From the NCBI RefSeq assembly GCF_010093535.1, contig NW_022985205.1, positions 12,388 through 76,387 on the forward strand: 64,000 bases of DNA, in the 5' to 3' direction. Every line of letters begins with the position of its first letter. Within the stretch, counting starts at the first letter, position 1. Source of the DNA: Lindgomyces ingoldianus (lineage: Eukaryota > Ascomycota > Dothideomycetes > Pleosporales > Lindgomycetaceae). The position numbers and the translations under genes were made by a program. The notes below the pieces were generated by a model that had not been told where the DNA came from, did not search any database, and worked only from the letters and a program-made list of their open reading frames with translations. Positions 48,001 to 59,997 of this stretch are shown here, piece by piece.

Positions 48001-48734
48001 AGAATAGCTTACCTTTTAGTATTAATACTTTAAATAGCTGTTGTCTACTTCTAGTTGCCTAGCTAGACTGCTTTTAGCTATTCTTGTCTCTCTAAACCTA
48101 TAATAACTGCTCTAGTAGATATTTAGCTTATTATAAACTTTATCTTATTAAAGTTATATATGTTATTATTCTAAATACTATACTTAGCTTTAATATTTTT
48201 TATAAAGTTAAACTAGCCTTAAATTACTATAAAATTCTTATAAAAAGCTTTTTTATAGTTATACTTACACTTAAACTTTACTTTAAGCTCTAAGTAACAC
48301 TTAATAAACATATTAAGCTAGTTTATACTAACATAGCTTATATTATGCTTAGTGTGTAAAGAATTAGCTATATTAGCTATAGCTACTAGCTAGAGGGGAA
48401 ATCCTTATGTATCTAGCTTAAGTATGTGCTAAATAATTACCTACTTTTTATTATTATCTAGCTTTTATAAGTTAGCTATATAATTAGCTTAGAAAAGTTA
48501 TTTAGCATGTTAGTTACTTATTATTTTTTAAAAGACTTTATAAATAGCTGCAGCGTGTTACTTAAAAAGTGTTATATTTTATTTAAAAGCTTAAAGTGTA
48601 AGCTGCATATAATATTTCTTTAACACATTTAAGTAGTGTTGTTAGAAATGCATTAGTATAGGAAGAGTAGTGTAGTAGGGTCTTAGCAAAAGTAAGCAAC
48701 TTAGGTGTGTAAGCAACTCGCCCGTGAAGTACGT
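45005..48734 (-). mobile_element. Fot1/pogo family 2, full-length copy opened by a family-1 insertion
   Basis: TA-flanked terminal repeats ACGTACTTCACGGGCGAGTT at the left and the inverse at the right end (48734). Removing the nested 1863-bp element (45720-47582) leaves about 1.87 kb, a normal Fot1/pogo size. The transposase relic reads on the minus strand. Its C-terminal zinc-knuckle region lies near 45130-45250, close to the left end, and the rest follows to the right across the insertion. It is heavily RIPed. Confidence 0.78.
45720..47582 (+). mobile_element. Fot1/pogo family 1, complete nested copy
   Basis: A 1863-bp element with ends ACGTACCTAACAGGTTGGCC and its inverse (CCAACCTGTTAGGTACGT), flanked by TA. 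The plus-strand transposase relic ends with KGALIIAHKLVLV, a basic stretch, and a CCHC knuckle (C-x2-C-x4-H-x4-C) at about 47380-47425. This C-terminal layout is that of fungal pogo/Fot transposases with a zinc-knuckle tail. Many stops come from RIP. Confidence 0.82.
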
Positions 48735-49580
48735 TAGTAGTACTTACATATGTTAAATAAATGTTAAATGTAGGTTATACTTTAGGCTTTTAAATAAAAT
48801 ATAACACTTTTAAAGTAATATACTATAGCTATACATAAGGTGTTTTAAAAAGTAATAAATAACTAGTATACTAAATAACTTTTATAAGCTAATTTTATAG
48901 CTAACTTATAAAAGCTAAATAATAATAAAAAGTAAATAATTATTAAGCTTATACCTAAGCTAGATTTATAAGGATTTTCCTTTTAGCTAGTAGCTATAGC
49001 TAATATAGCTAATTCTTTACACGCTAAGCATAATCTAAGCTACGTTAGCCTAAACTAGCTTAGTGTATTAATAAAGTGTTACCTAGAGCCTAAAGTAAAG
49101 TTTAAGTCTAAGTATAACTATAAAAAAGCTTTTTATAAGAATCTTAAAGTAATTTCAAGTTAGTTTAGCCTTATAAAGAATATTAAAGCTAAGTATAGCA
49201 TCTAGAATAGTAACGCATATAAATTTAATAAAATAAGCTTTATTAAGCTAGATATTTACTAACTATACTTATACATAAAACTTTACTTTTAGCTTTAGAT
49301 AACACTTTATAAACATACTAGGCTAGTTTATGCTAACATAGCGTAGATTATGCTTAGCGTGTAAAGAATTAGCTATATTAGCTATAGCTGCTAGCTAAGA
49401 GAAAAATCCTTATACATCTAGCTTAAGTATATGCTCTATAATTACCTGCTTTTTTATATTGTCTAGCCTTTATAAGTTACCTGTAAATTTAGCTTATAAC
49501 AGTTATTTAGTATATTAGTTATTTATTATTTTTTTAAAAAACCTTATATATAGCTATAGTATATTACTTTAAAAGTGTTA

Positions 49581-51761
49581 ACGTACCTAACAGGTTAGCC
49601 GGCCACACAGGTTGGCCGGCCACTTTTGCTAAGCCCCTACTAAAACCACCCTATTCTAGCGCAAAACCGCCTACTTTAGCCCTATATAAAGTAATATAAC
49701 ATAAGATATTATTTAGAGTCTACTTCTACTACTTTTTTACACATACGCAAGTTATGCCTAGTTTAATTGCACTACTTATATTACCTTTAACTTAGCTTAC
49801 CTTTTTTAGCGCGCACCTACGTCTTTAGCTTCTGTAACGATTCTCGTTCCATCTCGGGTCGCCCGGAACCCATCCGAAGGGTCGCCGTATCGGCTCCGAC
49901 CCTGGCTCGACCCTGACTCGACCTGGCCCCGACTCTGCCCTGCCCCCTGCTGTTACCCCTATTCCCTCATGTATTTAGTCGCACCTCGCCCCGTAGCTAG
50001 CTTGGTAGTTTTCTGATATCCTACGTACAAGGCCTATAGGTGTCAATGGCATTCCCAGGTTCAGAGTCCCCACGCACTCCCATATGCCTCTGAGTGGATT
50101 CATACCGCATTCGGACCCATTGTCTTGCCTGCGCCGTTACAGCTTCTTTCTATTACTACACACTCTAAACTTTTTAAAGCAGTTAAATAAGCTCTATTTT
50201 TAACTATTAAAGTTTTTTTTACCTAAATCTACTTTTTTTTATGCAATTTATATTATGTAGCAGCCTTATTTACTGCTTAAAGCTTTATAATCTTCTTTTA
50301 CGCTAACACTAGCTTATGCGTAATAATTAATGCCCTCTTTAAGACCTTTTTAAAAGGTTTTACTATAAATGTTAGTAAGCTATCTATATGCTTTTAAATT
50401 TTTACTTTTATAAGCATTAATTATAACTTAAATTTAAAAGTATTAGTTACTTAAAGTTTATAACTACTAGGGCTTATTATTAATAAGTAGTAGTAGTAAT
50501 AAAGTATATAACTAAATATTAAGGGCTATTTTAACTTATTTTAAGTTAAATAAGACTAAACTAGCGCCTTAAAACCCTTCTTAGATATTACTAAAAGTAA
50601 TTACTGCATTATAGGCGTGTATAAAGCATAGTAGAAACTTAAGTTTTATAATATAAGTAATCTAGTTACACATAAAATTTTTAGCTTAGCACTTATACAC
50701 CTTCTTTAAAGAGGCAAAATAACCTACATTAAAAGGCTGTAGAAAGTGTAATAAGTATAAAAGCATATAAATAGTAATAATTTTATTTTTTTTATAGTAC
50801 TGCTAGAAATTAAGCGAGTTATAGCTTTTATAGCTGTTAATAATAAAAAGCTAATAAGCGCTTATAACTTTTTTTTTATATGCTTATTAGAGTGCTTTAA
50901 CTACTGTAGCCTAAGCTTATTTATTATCTAGCTGTTTTTAAAGACTATAATAACTTAGTTTTAAAGCAGATTCTTCTTTTTATACTAAGCAGAAAAGTAA
51001 TAGCAGCCTTTAAAAATAATAAAAAGTAAAATAGCCTACTTTATTATATTAATGCTTTAGATAACTATTATTTACTTTTTATTACTTTACTATATTACCT
51101 TTAGCTGTTTTTATTTCTCTAAAGCTATAATAACTGCTCTAGTTAATATCTAGCTTATTATAAAGCTTAACTTATTAAAGTTATATGTGTTTTTATTTTA
51201 AATACTATACTTAGCTTTTATGTTAGCTACTAAGTAAAACTAGCTTTAAATAACTTTTAGATCTTTATAAAGCACTTTTTTATAATTATACTTATAATTA
51301 AACTTTATTATAAACTTAGAGTAGTGCTTAACCTACATACTAGGCTAGTTTAAGCTAACCTAGCCTAGATTACGCTCTACGCGCAAGGAATTAGCTATAT
51401 TAGCTATAGCTGCAAGCCTAAGAAAAAATCTATATATAATAAGCTTAAGTATGTACTTAACAACAACTTTTTTTTTAAGCTTAGTTAGATTTTTTAATTT
51501 AAGCTAGCATTCTGCTTCTAAAGGCTGTCTAGCGTGTTAATTGCTTAGTGTTATGTAAGAGACATTATAAATAGCTGCAGCGTGTTATAAGAAAAGTTTT
51601 AAGTCTTATTTAAAAGCCTAAAGAGTAAGCTATATTTAATGTTTTTTAGAAGATTTAATCTAGTGTTGTTGTTAAGGCATTATGTAGATAGGTAGAGTGT
51701 GGTAGGGGCTTAGCAAAAGTGGCCAGCCAACCTGTGTGGCCGGCTAACCTGTTAGGTACGT
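49581..51761 (-). mobile_element. Fot1/pogo family 1, complete copy with a solo LTR inside
   Basis: TA-flanked ends of family 1. Subtracting the LTR and its 5-bp duplication leaves 1867 bp, matching the other complete copies. The minus-strand transposase relic has its zinc-knuckle end near 49740-49800. Confidence 0.8.
49833..50141. mobile_element. Solo LTR, family TGTAACG...CGTTACA, copy 2
   Basis: Starts TGTAACGATTCTCG and ends GCGCCGTTACA. It is flanked by GCTTC on both sides (49828-49832 and 50142-50146). Homologous to 15525-15801 over most of its length (CTCATGTATTTAGTCGCACC and CAAGGCCTATAGGTGTCAAT are shared). It carries about 30 extra bp in the CCGACCC-rich part. It is GC-normal inside a RIPed transposon, so it inserted later. 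Confidence 0.92.
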
Positions 51762-51924
51762 TATGTTTTATTTAAAGGCTGAAAGTGTAAGCTATATCTA
51801 ATTTTTTTTAGCACATCTAAGTAGTGTTGTTAGAAATGCACTAGTGTAAGAAGAGTAGTTTAGTGTGGTCTTAGTAAAAGTAAGTAACTTAGGTGTGTAA
51901 GCAACTTGTCTATAGTGTACATTA

Positions 51925-52700
51925 TATAGCGTAAGTTTTAATTTTTAAATATTGTACAAAATAATAGCATTTAGATTTAATTCTTTACTTTCTTATTAAC
52001 TTTTATAAACTGTTGTTATGCTATTTATCTTATAAATAACAATTTAACTATAACTTTAAAAATTAAAAACTTTCTAATAAGCTAACTTTAAAACTAGATA
52101 AGGTGCTTAAGAACTTAGCAAGCCTGTATTAAAGAATTACAATCTTAGATATAAATCCTCTTATAATATAACTATATAATCTATTTTACTACTACATAGT
52201 AGAGCAGCGTTTATTTAGCTAGCAAGAATAAAGTAGCTTAAAGTATATAGTCTACGTGAATTGCTACTAGAGTAATTTGTAGTTAATTAATTATATTCTT
52301 CTAACGCTTGCTTTTATAATAATTACTAGTAGAAATTGCTCTTCTAATGCTTCTACTACATATTTTAACTTCACCTACTAGTTTAACTTTTTAAGCCTAA
52401 CATAGCACTAGTAGATAGTAGCATCTTAGTCTTAAGTATCACTGCTTTGTAGCAACTTACTAGTTGAAAAATTACTATTTAATTATTTAACGGTTTATAT
52501 AAATGTTATAATTTTTCTAAAGGTATCTATATATCTACTTAATTATATAGCTTTTTTAGAAGCTTAGCTCTATTAGCCTAATATATATTAAAGTTAATTT
52601 AAAGTTAATTACTTTTACTAACATAGTTATTATTTACAGTATAATAATAAAGAAATACAAATAGCCTTATTAGGCATTTTTACGTCTATAAAACAATAAT
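51925..52700. other. AT-rich decayed DNA
   Basis: No recognisable gene, terminal repeat or domain. It forms the right border of the transposon nest. Confidence 0.5.
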
Positions 52701-53300
52701 GCAGCTTTAGTAGATGGGTGTGCAAGAGGCTGAGGGAATTAGGTGTAATGCGGGGTGGAAAATTTCGCGCCCAGTCGAGTTTTGCCTCTTCAACCGTTAA
52801 CAGTCCGTCACACTTTCCCGACTTACCGAGTGCCCATCGCCTTACTCATGAAATTATTTCTCTTATGCATCACGCTGCTGCTGATCGGGCGTAGATGGAT
52901 GTTTACACTATCATGCTTGCGGATAACTGAGATGATGGTTCTTCTCTCGCCTATCCCGATACGATCTCGATCGCGCGTCCAAGATAGGTCAGTCGGTCCC
53001 TTATCATCACGTCGCCTAAACGATTCATTACTCCTAGTCTGTTATGGGAGAACGAAAAACGACCGGCAGCAGCAAGTCTAGAGAGCACGTTCAAGCATTT
53101 CTTCTAGAATTTCAAACTCGATTTCTATCGTGTCGTGTGAAAGGAACTGCAGCGCGGATCCAATGTTATCTCCGAAGGTGCTATTGACCACATCTCTCCA
53201 GCATCAAGATCATACTCTATGTCTCTTTTCAATCCAAATTGCGCCTTGACTCAATCATGACGAAGTTCGTGCGTCGAATTTCTTCTCCCTTTTCAGAAGC
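52701..53300. other. Downstream flank of the DHA2 exporter gene
   Basis: Genic composition. A plus-strand frame 52755-53081 (108 codons, one hydrophobic patch) has no family resemblance, and I do not call it a gene. The minus-strand MFS gene ends at 53301, so its 3' untranslated region lies here. Confidence 0.45.
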
Positions 53301-55142
53301 TCACGGCTTTTCAATTTCAATGCTCTCCTCTTTTGTTTTATCTATTTCTGTCTTCTCAGGATCAGGAGTCGCTTCAGCATCCTGAACTTGTTCAACATCT
53401 GCCTTTTTCTCGTCCTTTGTCTTGATGTTCTTCCAATCAACTCCAACGGTTCCGATACTTGCAATACACAGCAAGATCAGTGCGACCAAAAATGGCTGCG
53501 ACAGAGCGTCATTGTAGGCGACTCTGATTGACCTCAGCGTATTAGGATCTTGTGTCAAGCTGGTGATCTCTGTTGCACCGGTCTTGACAATGCGAGCTGG
53601 ATCGATGTTGGCAATGTTCTGCAACTTCTGTGCAAGCTTGTTGGCCCATAGATTCTGAGCCACGCTGACAAACACTGCACCACCGAAATTTTCAGCGAAA
53701 CAGAGAAGTGCTATGCTGCTAGGTATATCGACATTCTTCGAACCTGCTTGGACAGCCACTATCGCTTGTTGGATACCAAGTCCAACACCCACGCCAAACA
53801 GAATCTGATATCCAATCAGTCTGCTCGTTGGAGTATCAACGTCCCATGTGTAGATCAGCCCTGCACCAGCCGCTCCTAGTGTGATCGGAGCAAACATGAA
53901 TGGGTTGTACCAGCCAATTTTGCTAACAAGGAAGCCGCCGCTCATGATGCTCAAGATGATACTAATCATGAACGGTAAAAGGTCAATTCCGGAGTGTACT
54001 GCCGAAGCCCCACGAATCGCTTGAAACCAGATTGGAATGAAGTATGCCATGACAAAGAAGGAGGCACTGACGCAAAAGGAGTAAAGAGCAGCGCACATGG
54101 TGTGCCGTGAGGTCACAGCTTTGGTATTCAAGGTCGCGTTGTCGCCCATGAAGGGTTGCACTATGGCGAAGCCGAGAAGGAGAACACCAAAAACTACTAA
54201 CAAGGCGATGATTCTGCCATTACCCCATGGGTATGTTGTCCCGCCCCACTGGAGTGCCGACAAAAGACATATGATTGATGGAGCGAACAAGATCGTGCCG
54301 ATAGGATCGAACCGGAGGAGGTATTCTTTCCAAGTCTTGCTCTCCTTTGGAGGTGACGCCGGAAGCTGGAGGAAAAAGATCAATATGAAGACTGTAATGC
54401 CACCAAGAGGCAGATTGATGTAGAAGCACCATCTCCAAGCTGCGTGGTCGGTCAACGCGCCTCCCAGCAACGGCCCCACTATGCTCGCCACGCCATAGAC
54501 AGCAGTAATTAGTCCAATGAACAGACCTCGTCGTGCGAGCGGCAGAACTGTCGATATCGTCGTGAGTGCACCGGTGAATATTCCAGAGGCACCCAATCCG
54601 GAGATGGCGCGACCAGCGATGAGTGCAGCTGAGGTCGGAGCGACCGCTGAAATCAAAGATCCAATCTCAAACAAAACGACGCAGGCGATGAAGAGCCATT
54701 TCATGTTCAAGAAGCTGTAGAGTCTTCCGAAGAACAGCTGAAATCCTGAGACGAATAAGAGGTACGCAGACCCATACCATCCCACATCACCCAAGGAGCC
54801 GAAGTGATCCGTGATTCTAGGTATGGCGGTGGCGATGATGGTGTTGTCGACTGCAATACAGAAATTCGTCAGTTGCAAGCTGAGGACGATCATCGTCAGC
54901 TTGAATCCCGTCGCATATTGCGCTTTGTCGTCTTCGCCCGCTTTCGGTTCCGGAATTTGGCTCCCACTGGTGGAATCGCTGCCTCCAGCTCGCTCTGTGC
55001 TTTGCTCAGTTCCGGTCTTGTTCTAATCTCAGTCGTGGGACATACCGTCAGCATGGTTTGAAGCCTTGGAAGAGACACTATCTCCATTTCGTTCAACGAC
55101 GTCAATTGCGGGTGCCTCTTTCGTGGTCAAATTGGTAGACAT
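53301..55142 (-). CDS. DHA2-type MFS exporter, isocyanide-cluster neighbour
   Basis: The long exon 55022-53301 encodes a 14-helix transporter. It begins TMIVLSLQLTNFCIAVDNTI, then IPRITDHFGSLGDVGWYGSAYLL, GRAISGLGASGIFTGAL, YGVASIVGPLLGGALTDH and WRWCFYINLPLGG. This is the GliA/AflT-like efflux group. The upstream exon is less certain: ATG at 55142 (MSTNLTTKEAPAID) to 55077, joined over a 54-nt intron with a non-consensus GTCTCT donor, giving 595 aa. If wrong, only the polar N-terminus changes. The C-terminal 60 residues are acidic and polar. It should export a metabolite through the plasma membrane. It is the nearest gene to the NRPS-like gene, on the same strand with 925 bp between them. 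An MFS gene is also part of the known crm cluster (CrmC). Confidence 0.86.
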
Positions 55143-56067
55143 GACGATTTTGGGAAACTCTAACACCGGATTCATACACGGCCTTTCATAGATATTGGAA
55201 TGCCTTTGCAAGCCTTTCAATCTCTAAGTCTCTTAAACGATCAAGAGATTTGCTTTTGGAGTCAATCACGGGCAAGTGCGAACATAGCTACACTGCTTTA
55301 GCACGCCAAAGATCCAGTCACTGCTGCAAGAGCTTGGGGCCACCATCTGTCTTTCCGACCTCACGTAAGAAGTCCAGACTTCATGTAACTAATGAGCAAG
55401 TTTCTCCCAATCAGTCTCACCTCAAGACGCTAAGCACGACGCAGTATGTCTTGGGCATTACAAGTCAAGAGCAAGCTTGCAGCTTGGAGGCCAACCCTCA
55501 ACAGAAAGGTCTTGCAGTAAGAATCTCAGCCTCAATCGGCTATACGAAGAACGACACAAGCTGTGCTGTGTAGCTCTAGCTGTGCATATCTTTGCTTTAT
55601 CGATCATTGGTAGATAAATGAGCAAGTTTGCGCCATGTCCATCGGTGGGTCTATAGTCAGAGTCTTAGTCTAAGTGAACAGTGAGCAATTTTGAGGTATA
55701 TCGCTAGCAGTGAGCAAAGGAAAAAGAAAAATAGAACTGCATGTGATAACAATGCAATGTGATATCAGATGCAGACTGCAGATTCCACGACCAGGAAATC
55801 TAAGCGAGGCACTTGAAACCTGGTAGGTGGTTCCACAACGGAATGCGAACACCACCGAGTGACGGGTCTCGGACGGTTTGAGCTTGGACCCCGACGGTGT
55901 AGACTGCAGGAGCAAACATGCATGAGGGGTAAGTGCAAGTTCATCATGGGGTTCTTGAATCTGCAGGGCAATGCAAAGGGCTACCCGAGCACGAATATTG
56001 AGGTAAACAGACTCCGCTTGTAATGAAACTCTGCATATCACTAGAATTAATACTGTCTACACACCGT
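55143..56067. promoter_or_regulatory. Promoter region of the DHA2 exporter / 3' flank of the NRPS-like gene
   Basis: A 925-bp spacer between two minus-strand genes. It contains TGAGCAAA at 55711-55718, the reverse complement of TTTGCTCA, the binding core of the yeast copper factor Mac1. Frames at 55250-55573 and 55670-56041 have no domain signal. The same 8-mer also occurs by chance inside the exporter gene at 55001-55008, so a single hit is weak evidence. Confidence 0.35.
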
Positions 56068-59000
56068 TCACCAGCCCGTCCCATGCCTGATATCCAGTAG
56101 TCTCGCATATCTTGTGAAATGCTCATCCTGCTGCAACATCTTCAGCTCCTCCGGCAGGGTGCCCAGCTCGAGCTCCACGCCGCCATCAGCCCTCAGCGGA
56201 TGAACGAGGGAGAATCGGAAGCGCCTATGCCCACGCTCAATCTGTGGGCGCACGGCTTCTGGCCTTCCTCCGGCAAATATGCCCTCTCCAAATGAGGAGA
56301 GATTGTCTTCCTGTTCCCACAGAATCATGTTAGAAATCATCTCGTTCATGTGCTCGAGACCCATATTCGCAGTCGCTGGCTTGGTGTAGTCCGTCATGGA
56401 ACGCAACAGTGTGTACGCATCGTGTACTAATGCAGTGTTAACTTTGGCGATTGTTTTGCGAATCAGATATGCAACTTTGGCAAGACTTGTGTTTGGCGAG
56501 CACAGCTCTTCCACAGGCATCATCGTGCGACTCATGATGAGCAAGCTGCCCATATAAGTGGACGGCAAATGGCCCGAGAAATAGAGCCTGCCATCGATTG
56601 GAATTTCGAGAATGGAAATTTCGTCCGGACCAAAAGTTTGGCCTCGGTGTTCTTTAGCCACGAGATATCTTGCCCTGATGGCTGTTTGCCACAGAAATGC
56701 CTGGACAATGTCGCTGATAGAAGGAGTCTGTCCTTTGACTTCAGGGTGGCTATTAACATCACGTTTGAGCTTTTGCAGATTCTCGCGGGAGACCAAAAAG
56801 AATGTGCTGGCCAAGGAACGATCAGAAGGAGCCGTTGGCCATTGAGGCTGCCGTCGATAGACTGGTCTTAGATCATTGAGTGAGGCGCCTTTGAGGATTG
56901 CTTTGTTCCTGCTTTCCCGTTCTTCAGCACTGTAATCCGGTGGGAAGAATGGCAAGAAGTCCCACACGGTATTATCGACTTCATGGACGGCCTTCACATG
57001 TCCCTCATGCTGGTAGAGAATCTCGGGCAGGCTGTGGTTGAAACTTTGAGGATCATACCAATCACACGTTGCTGATTGATCCCCCTGCACGTACCTGCAG
57101 CATTCTGCCCAGACCCTTAGAGCTACCATGACGCCCAGTCCATCGAAGCAAGTGTGAATGAAGTTTGTGGCCAAAATGCATCCGCCCTCGATGAAGTTCG
57201 CATGAGCAACCATTACGTCGGCGGGCATGCTTGGGAACGGATAGCAATCGAGGACGGTTTTGTCTTCGTAGAGCGGAGGCGGAAATTTGCTGTCTCGCAT
57301 CGTTGAAAACGATGGAAGGACTTTTGTCATATCCTTGTAGACTAGCTGTCTGGGATTGGAGGTGGTCGCCATTGACGGAGGTGGTATCGTGATGGCGTAT
57401 TCGCCCTTCTTGTAGCCGAACTCGTGCTCTGAAGCGTGCATCATCTTGCCGTCAAGCTCTGGAATGATCTGGAAAGCACGACACAGACCAGCTTGCAGAC
57501 GTTCGAAGGCTTGTTGAAAGTTCGAATCAGGAGGCAACGCAAAGAAGAAGGTGAAACCCATGTAATGATTCGGGTTCACTGCATCGAACGGGTTCATCTT
57601 GAATCCCGTCCGTCGCTGGTATTCGTGTATCGCATTCTGAAGGCCATCATGTCCATTCGTTAATCCATTGACAGGTTTCATGATAGACTTCTCGGATCCT
57701 TGGTCGTTCGGTCCATTGGCTTGCCCGTTGGCTTGTCCATTGGTTAGTCCAGTTGTCTTTGATTCTGCTTGTTGTTGAAGTATTGTCCCAAGCTGTGCTG
57801 AGAATTTGGCGAGTGTTGGATTTGCATATAGATGCCTGGGAGCAATCTGCTCCTGTAACCCTGTAGATCCTCGAATGGTTCTGATAGCTTGGAACACAAG
57901 AAGAGAATCTAGTCCCATATCGAAGACATCCTCATCTGGACTGGCGTTCTCAATTTCTGGAATTACCGATGTCATAATCCTTTGGACAGACTGCAAGATG
58001 GTCTCATCTGAAGTTGTGTCAATTGAATACTCATCGTATTCCTCATTAGCCGGTGCTTCATCTCTTGTAGCATAGAAACGATCGATGAAGTCTGTATAGA
58101 GGTCTAGAGTTGCTCGGCGCTTGATTGTTGACTTGTCCGTGCGGATGAAGGGTTTATCTGGCTCTGCAAAGGCAACATAGTCCCTCTGAAACCTGGTCTT
58201 TTGGAAACCAGATGAGTTCGCTCGCTCCACCTTCTCCCAGATGCTGTCGAACAATTCGTTGGTTCTGGCCGAGGGGTCTTTCAATTCGATGAGCAACCCG
58301 GCCTGCGGTTTACCTTGTCCAATGACAAGGCAGCCCTCGATTGCAGGATGTGTTGTGATCAAGGCCTCTGCGTCCAAAGGCGCAATCTTGTATCCGTTGG
58401 ACAAGACTACGGCATCATCGCTTCTCCCCGTGTACGCATATAGATATGGCTTGGTGGGATGTCGTTTGTAGAGATCTTTGAGATTGACAGATTGTTGATC
58501 CGGAAACGTGTAGAAGACGCCTTGGAATAAATCCCATTGAGGATTTCGATGAACCCAGTGCTCGTAGACGCCTGGCTCGATTTCCTTGAACTCGAATCCT
58601 GCGAGAGGATGAAACGCAAACCAATGCCAATCTTCTCGTGTCGGCCATAATACGCCCATGAATAAACCCTCCGTAGTTCCTGTCAGGTTGAGAACTCTGA
58701 CGACATCATTGACTTTTGTGACAATGCTAGGGCTAACAGGACCTAAAGTCGCGGTTCAAGTTAGCTTTATTATCAACCTTTTCAGCCATCCCTGTGCTGC
58801 TTACCACCGGAAACACAAATGAATTTGGCCTCTGTAAATTTTGCCAAAACTGCTGGAGTCTCGCCTAATTCGTCTCCAAGTGATGGAACGAAATGCCAAA
58901 TATCAATTTTGGCATGATCGAGCAGATTTTCGACCAGCGACATGTTAGGCAGGACTCCTGGAGGACCTAGAACGCAATGAAGCTTGAAGAATGCCGGTAC

Positions 59001-59997
59001 GACAATGTCCATGAGCATACCAGCACCCTGAGGTTTTCAGAAAGTCAGCATTCAATCCGGCTTCTAGTATTACCAGCACGAACTGGCACGAGGTGGGAAA
59101 AAGAGAAGTTTACTTACATGACTCATGGGAAATGAAGAGTAAATTGTGTCCCCTTCATTCCAGTTATCAGTCCACGGTTTCAATCCGTGATCCCCATCAG
59201 TTGGCGGCAGCAAGCGTACAGCGTCCAATGACCCAATCAACCCATGAGTCCATGAGATCGGTTTTGGAACTCCCGTGGTGCCAGATGTATGTGTGATACA
59301 GAATGGCTCGTGCACCGCTTCTTCAAAGGTCTTTGTAAATGGAAATGGTTCGGTAGTCTCTGCATCGAGAAGCTCTTCTAGTGAAGGTAGCTCTAGAATC
59401 ATCATGGACTTTTGCTTTGTGAAAGCCTCAACCAGAGGAAGCGTTGCTTGTCCGTGTGGTCTGATCCATATGTCGCATTTCGCGGCGTTGAGAACCGCTA
59501 AAGCACCCTCAACATTGTTTTTAGGGGACAAAAACAAGGCCTGCAAGGAGAAGCGTAAGTTAACATTTCATGTTTTCGGATTTACCTGCTGCACAACTTA
59601 CCCCACAATTAGCCTTAAGAGCACCGTAAAGTAACAGAATGTGTCGCAAATCATCTATACTCTGAATTAGCAAGACCAGTTGCCCTCAATATCACCAGTC
59701 TAGCTTACGAGGGCCGATGTATCCTATCGGCAAGATCCCCTTGTCGGATCTATCCTGATGTGCACCATTGCCATTTTCTTGAGCATCATTGCGCCCTTTG
59801 AGTCGATCATGTAGAAACCAAGCCGTTTTGTCCACTGCTTTTGCAAATGCACCAGCAGTGATCGTTCGGAAGTGGGCAGTCTGATCTGGAAATGAGGCCA
59901 ACGAGTATATGACGCGATCGGGCTCGGAACGAGCCAGGCTATCCAAGATCTGAGGTATCAGCCTCTTGCCATAGATCTGCGTGTTATCAATAGCCAT
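56068..59997 (-). CDS. NRPS-like enzyme: adenylation - thiolation - acyltransferase (CrmA-like downstream half)
   Basis: Five exons, 59997-59709, 59654-59602, 59540-59118, 59027-58805 and 58742-56068, give 3663 nt (1220 aa). The adenylation domain spans about residues 1-560. It has the nucleotide loop HTSGTTGVPKP (198-208), NLTGTTEGLF (348-357) and TGRSDDAVVLSNGYKI (434-449). The carrier domain has DMGLDSLLVFQAIR with phosphopantetheine Ser609. After an NGQANGQ-type linker comes an acyltransferase of the BAHD/trichothecene type with HTCFDG (859-864, HxxxDG). The usual DFGWG motif near the end is replaced by SFGEGIFAGGRPEAVR. There is no condensation or reductase domain. The enzyme would activate an acid (possibly an isocyano acid made by the neighbour), hold it on the carrier and transfer it. 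The start lies 873 bp from that of the divergent isocyanide synthase. Confidence 0.9.

Larger units (their letters stand above)
48737..51922. mobile_element. Fot1/pogo family 2, left-truncated copy opened by a family-1 insertion
   Basis: Family-2 subterminal sequence starts right after the TA of the previous element. The host sequence is split by the family-1 element at 49581-51761 (AAAAGTGT before, TGTTTTATTTAAAGG after, continuous in the intact copy near 48565). It ends with a RIPed right terminus at 51922. The left terminal repeat is not present. Confidence 0.65.

Noticed and set aside
52755..53081. 108-codon plus-strand frame with a hydrophobic patch
   Set aside because: No domain, no splice context, and it lies in the 3' flank of the exporter gene.
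54097..54423. 108-codon plus-strand frame opposite the DHA2 exporter
   Set aside because: Antisense shadow of a well-supported transporter exon.
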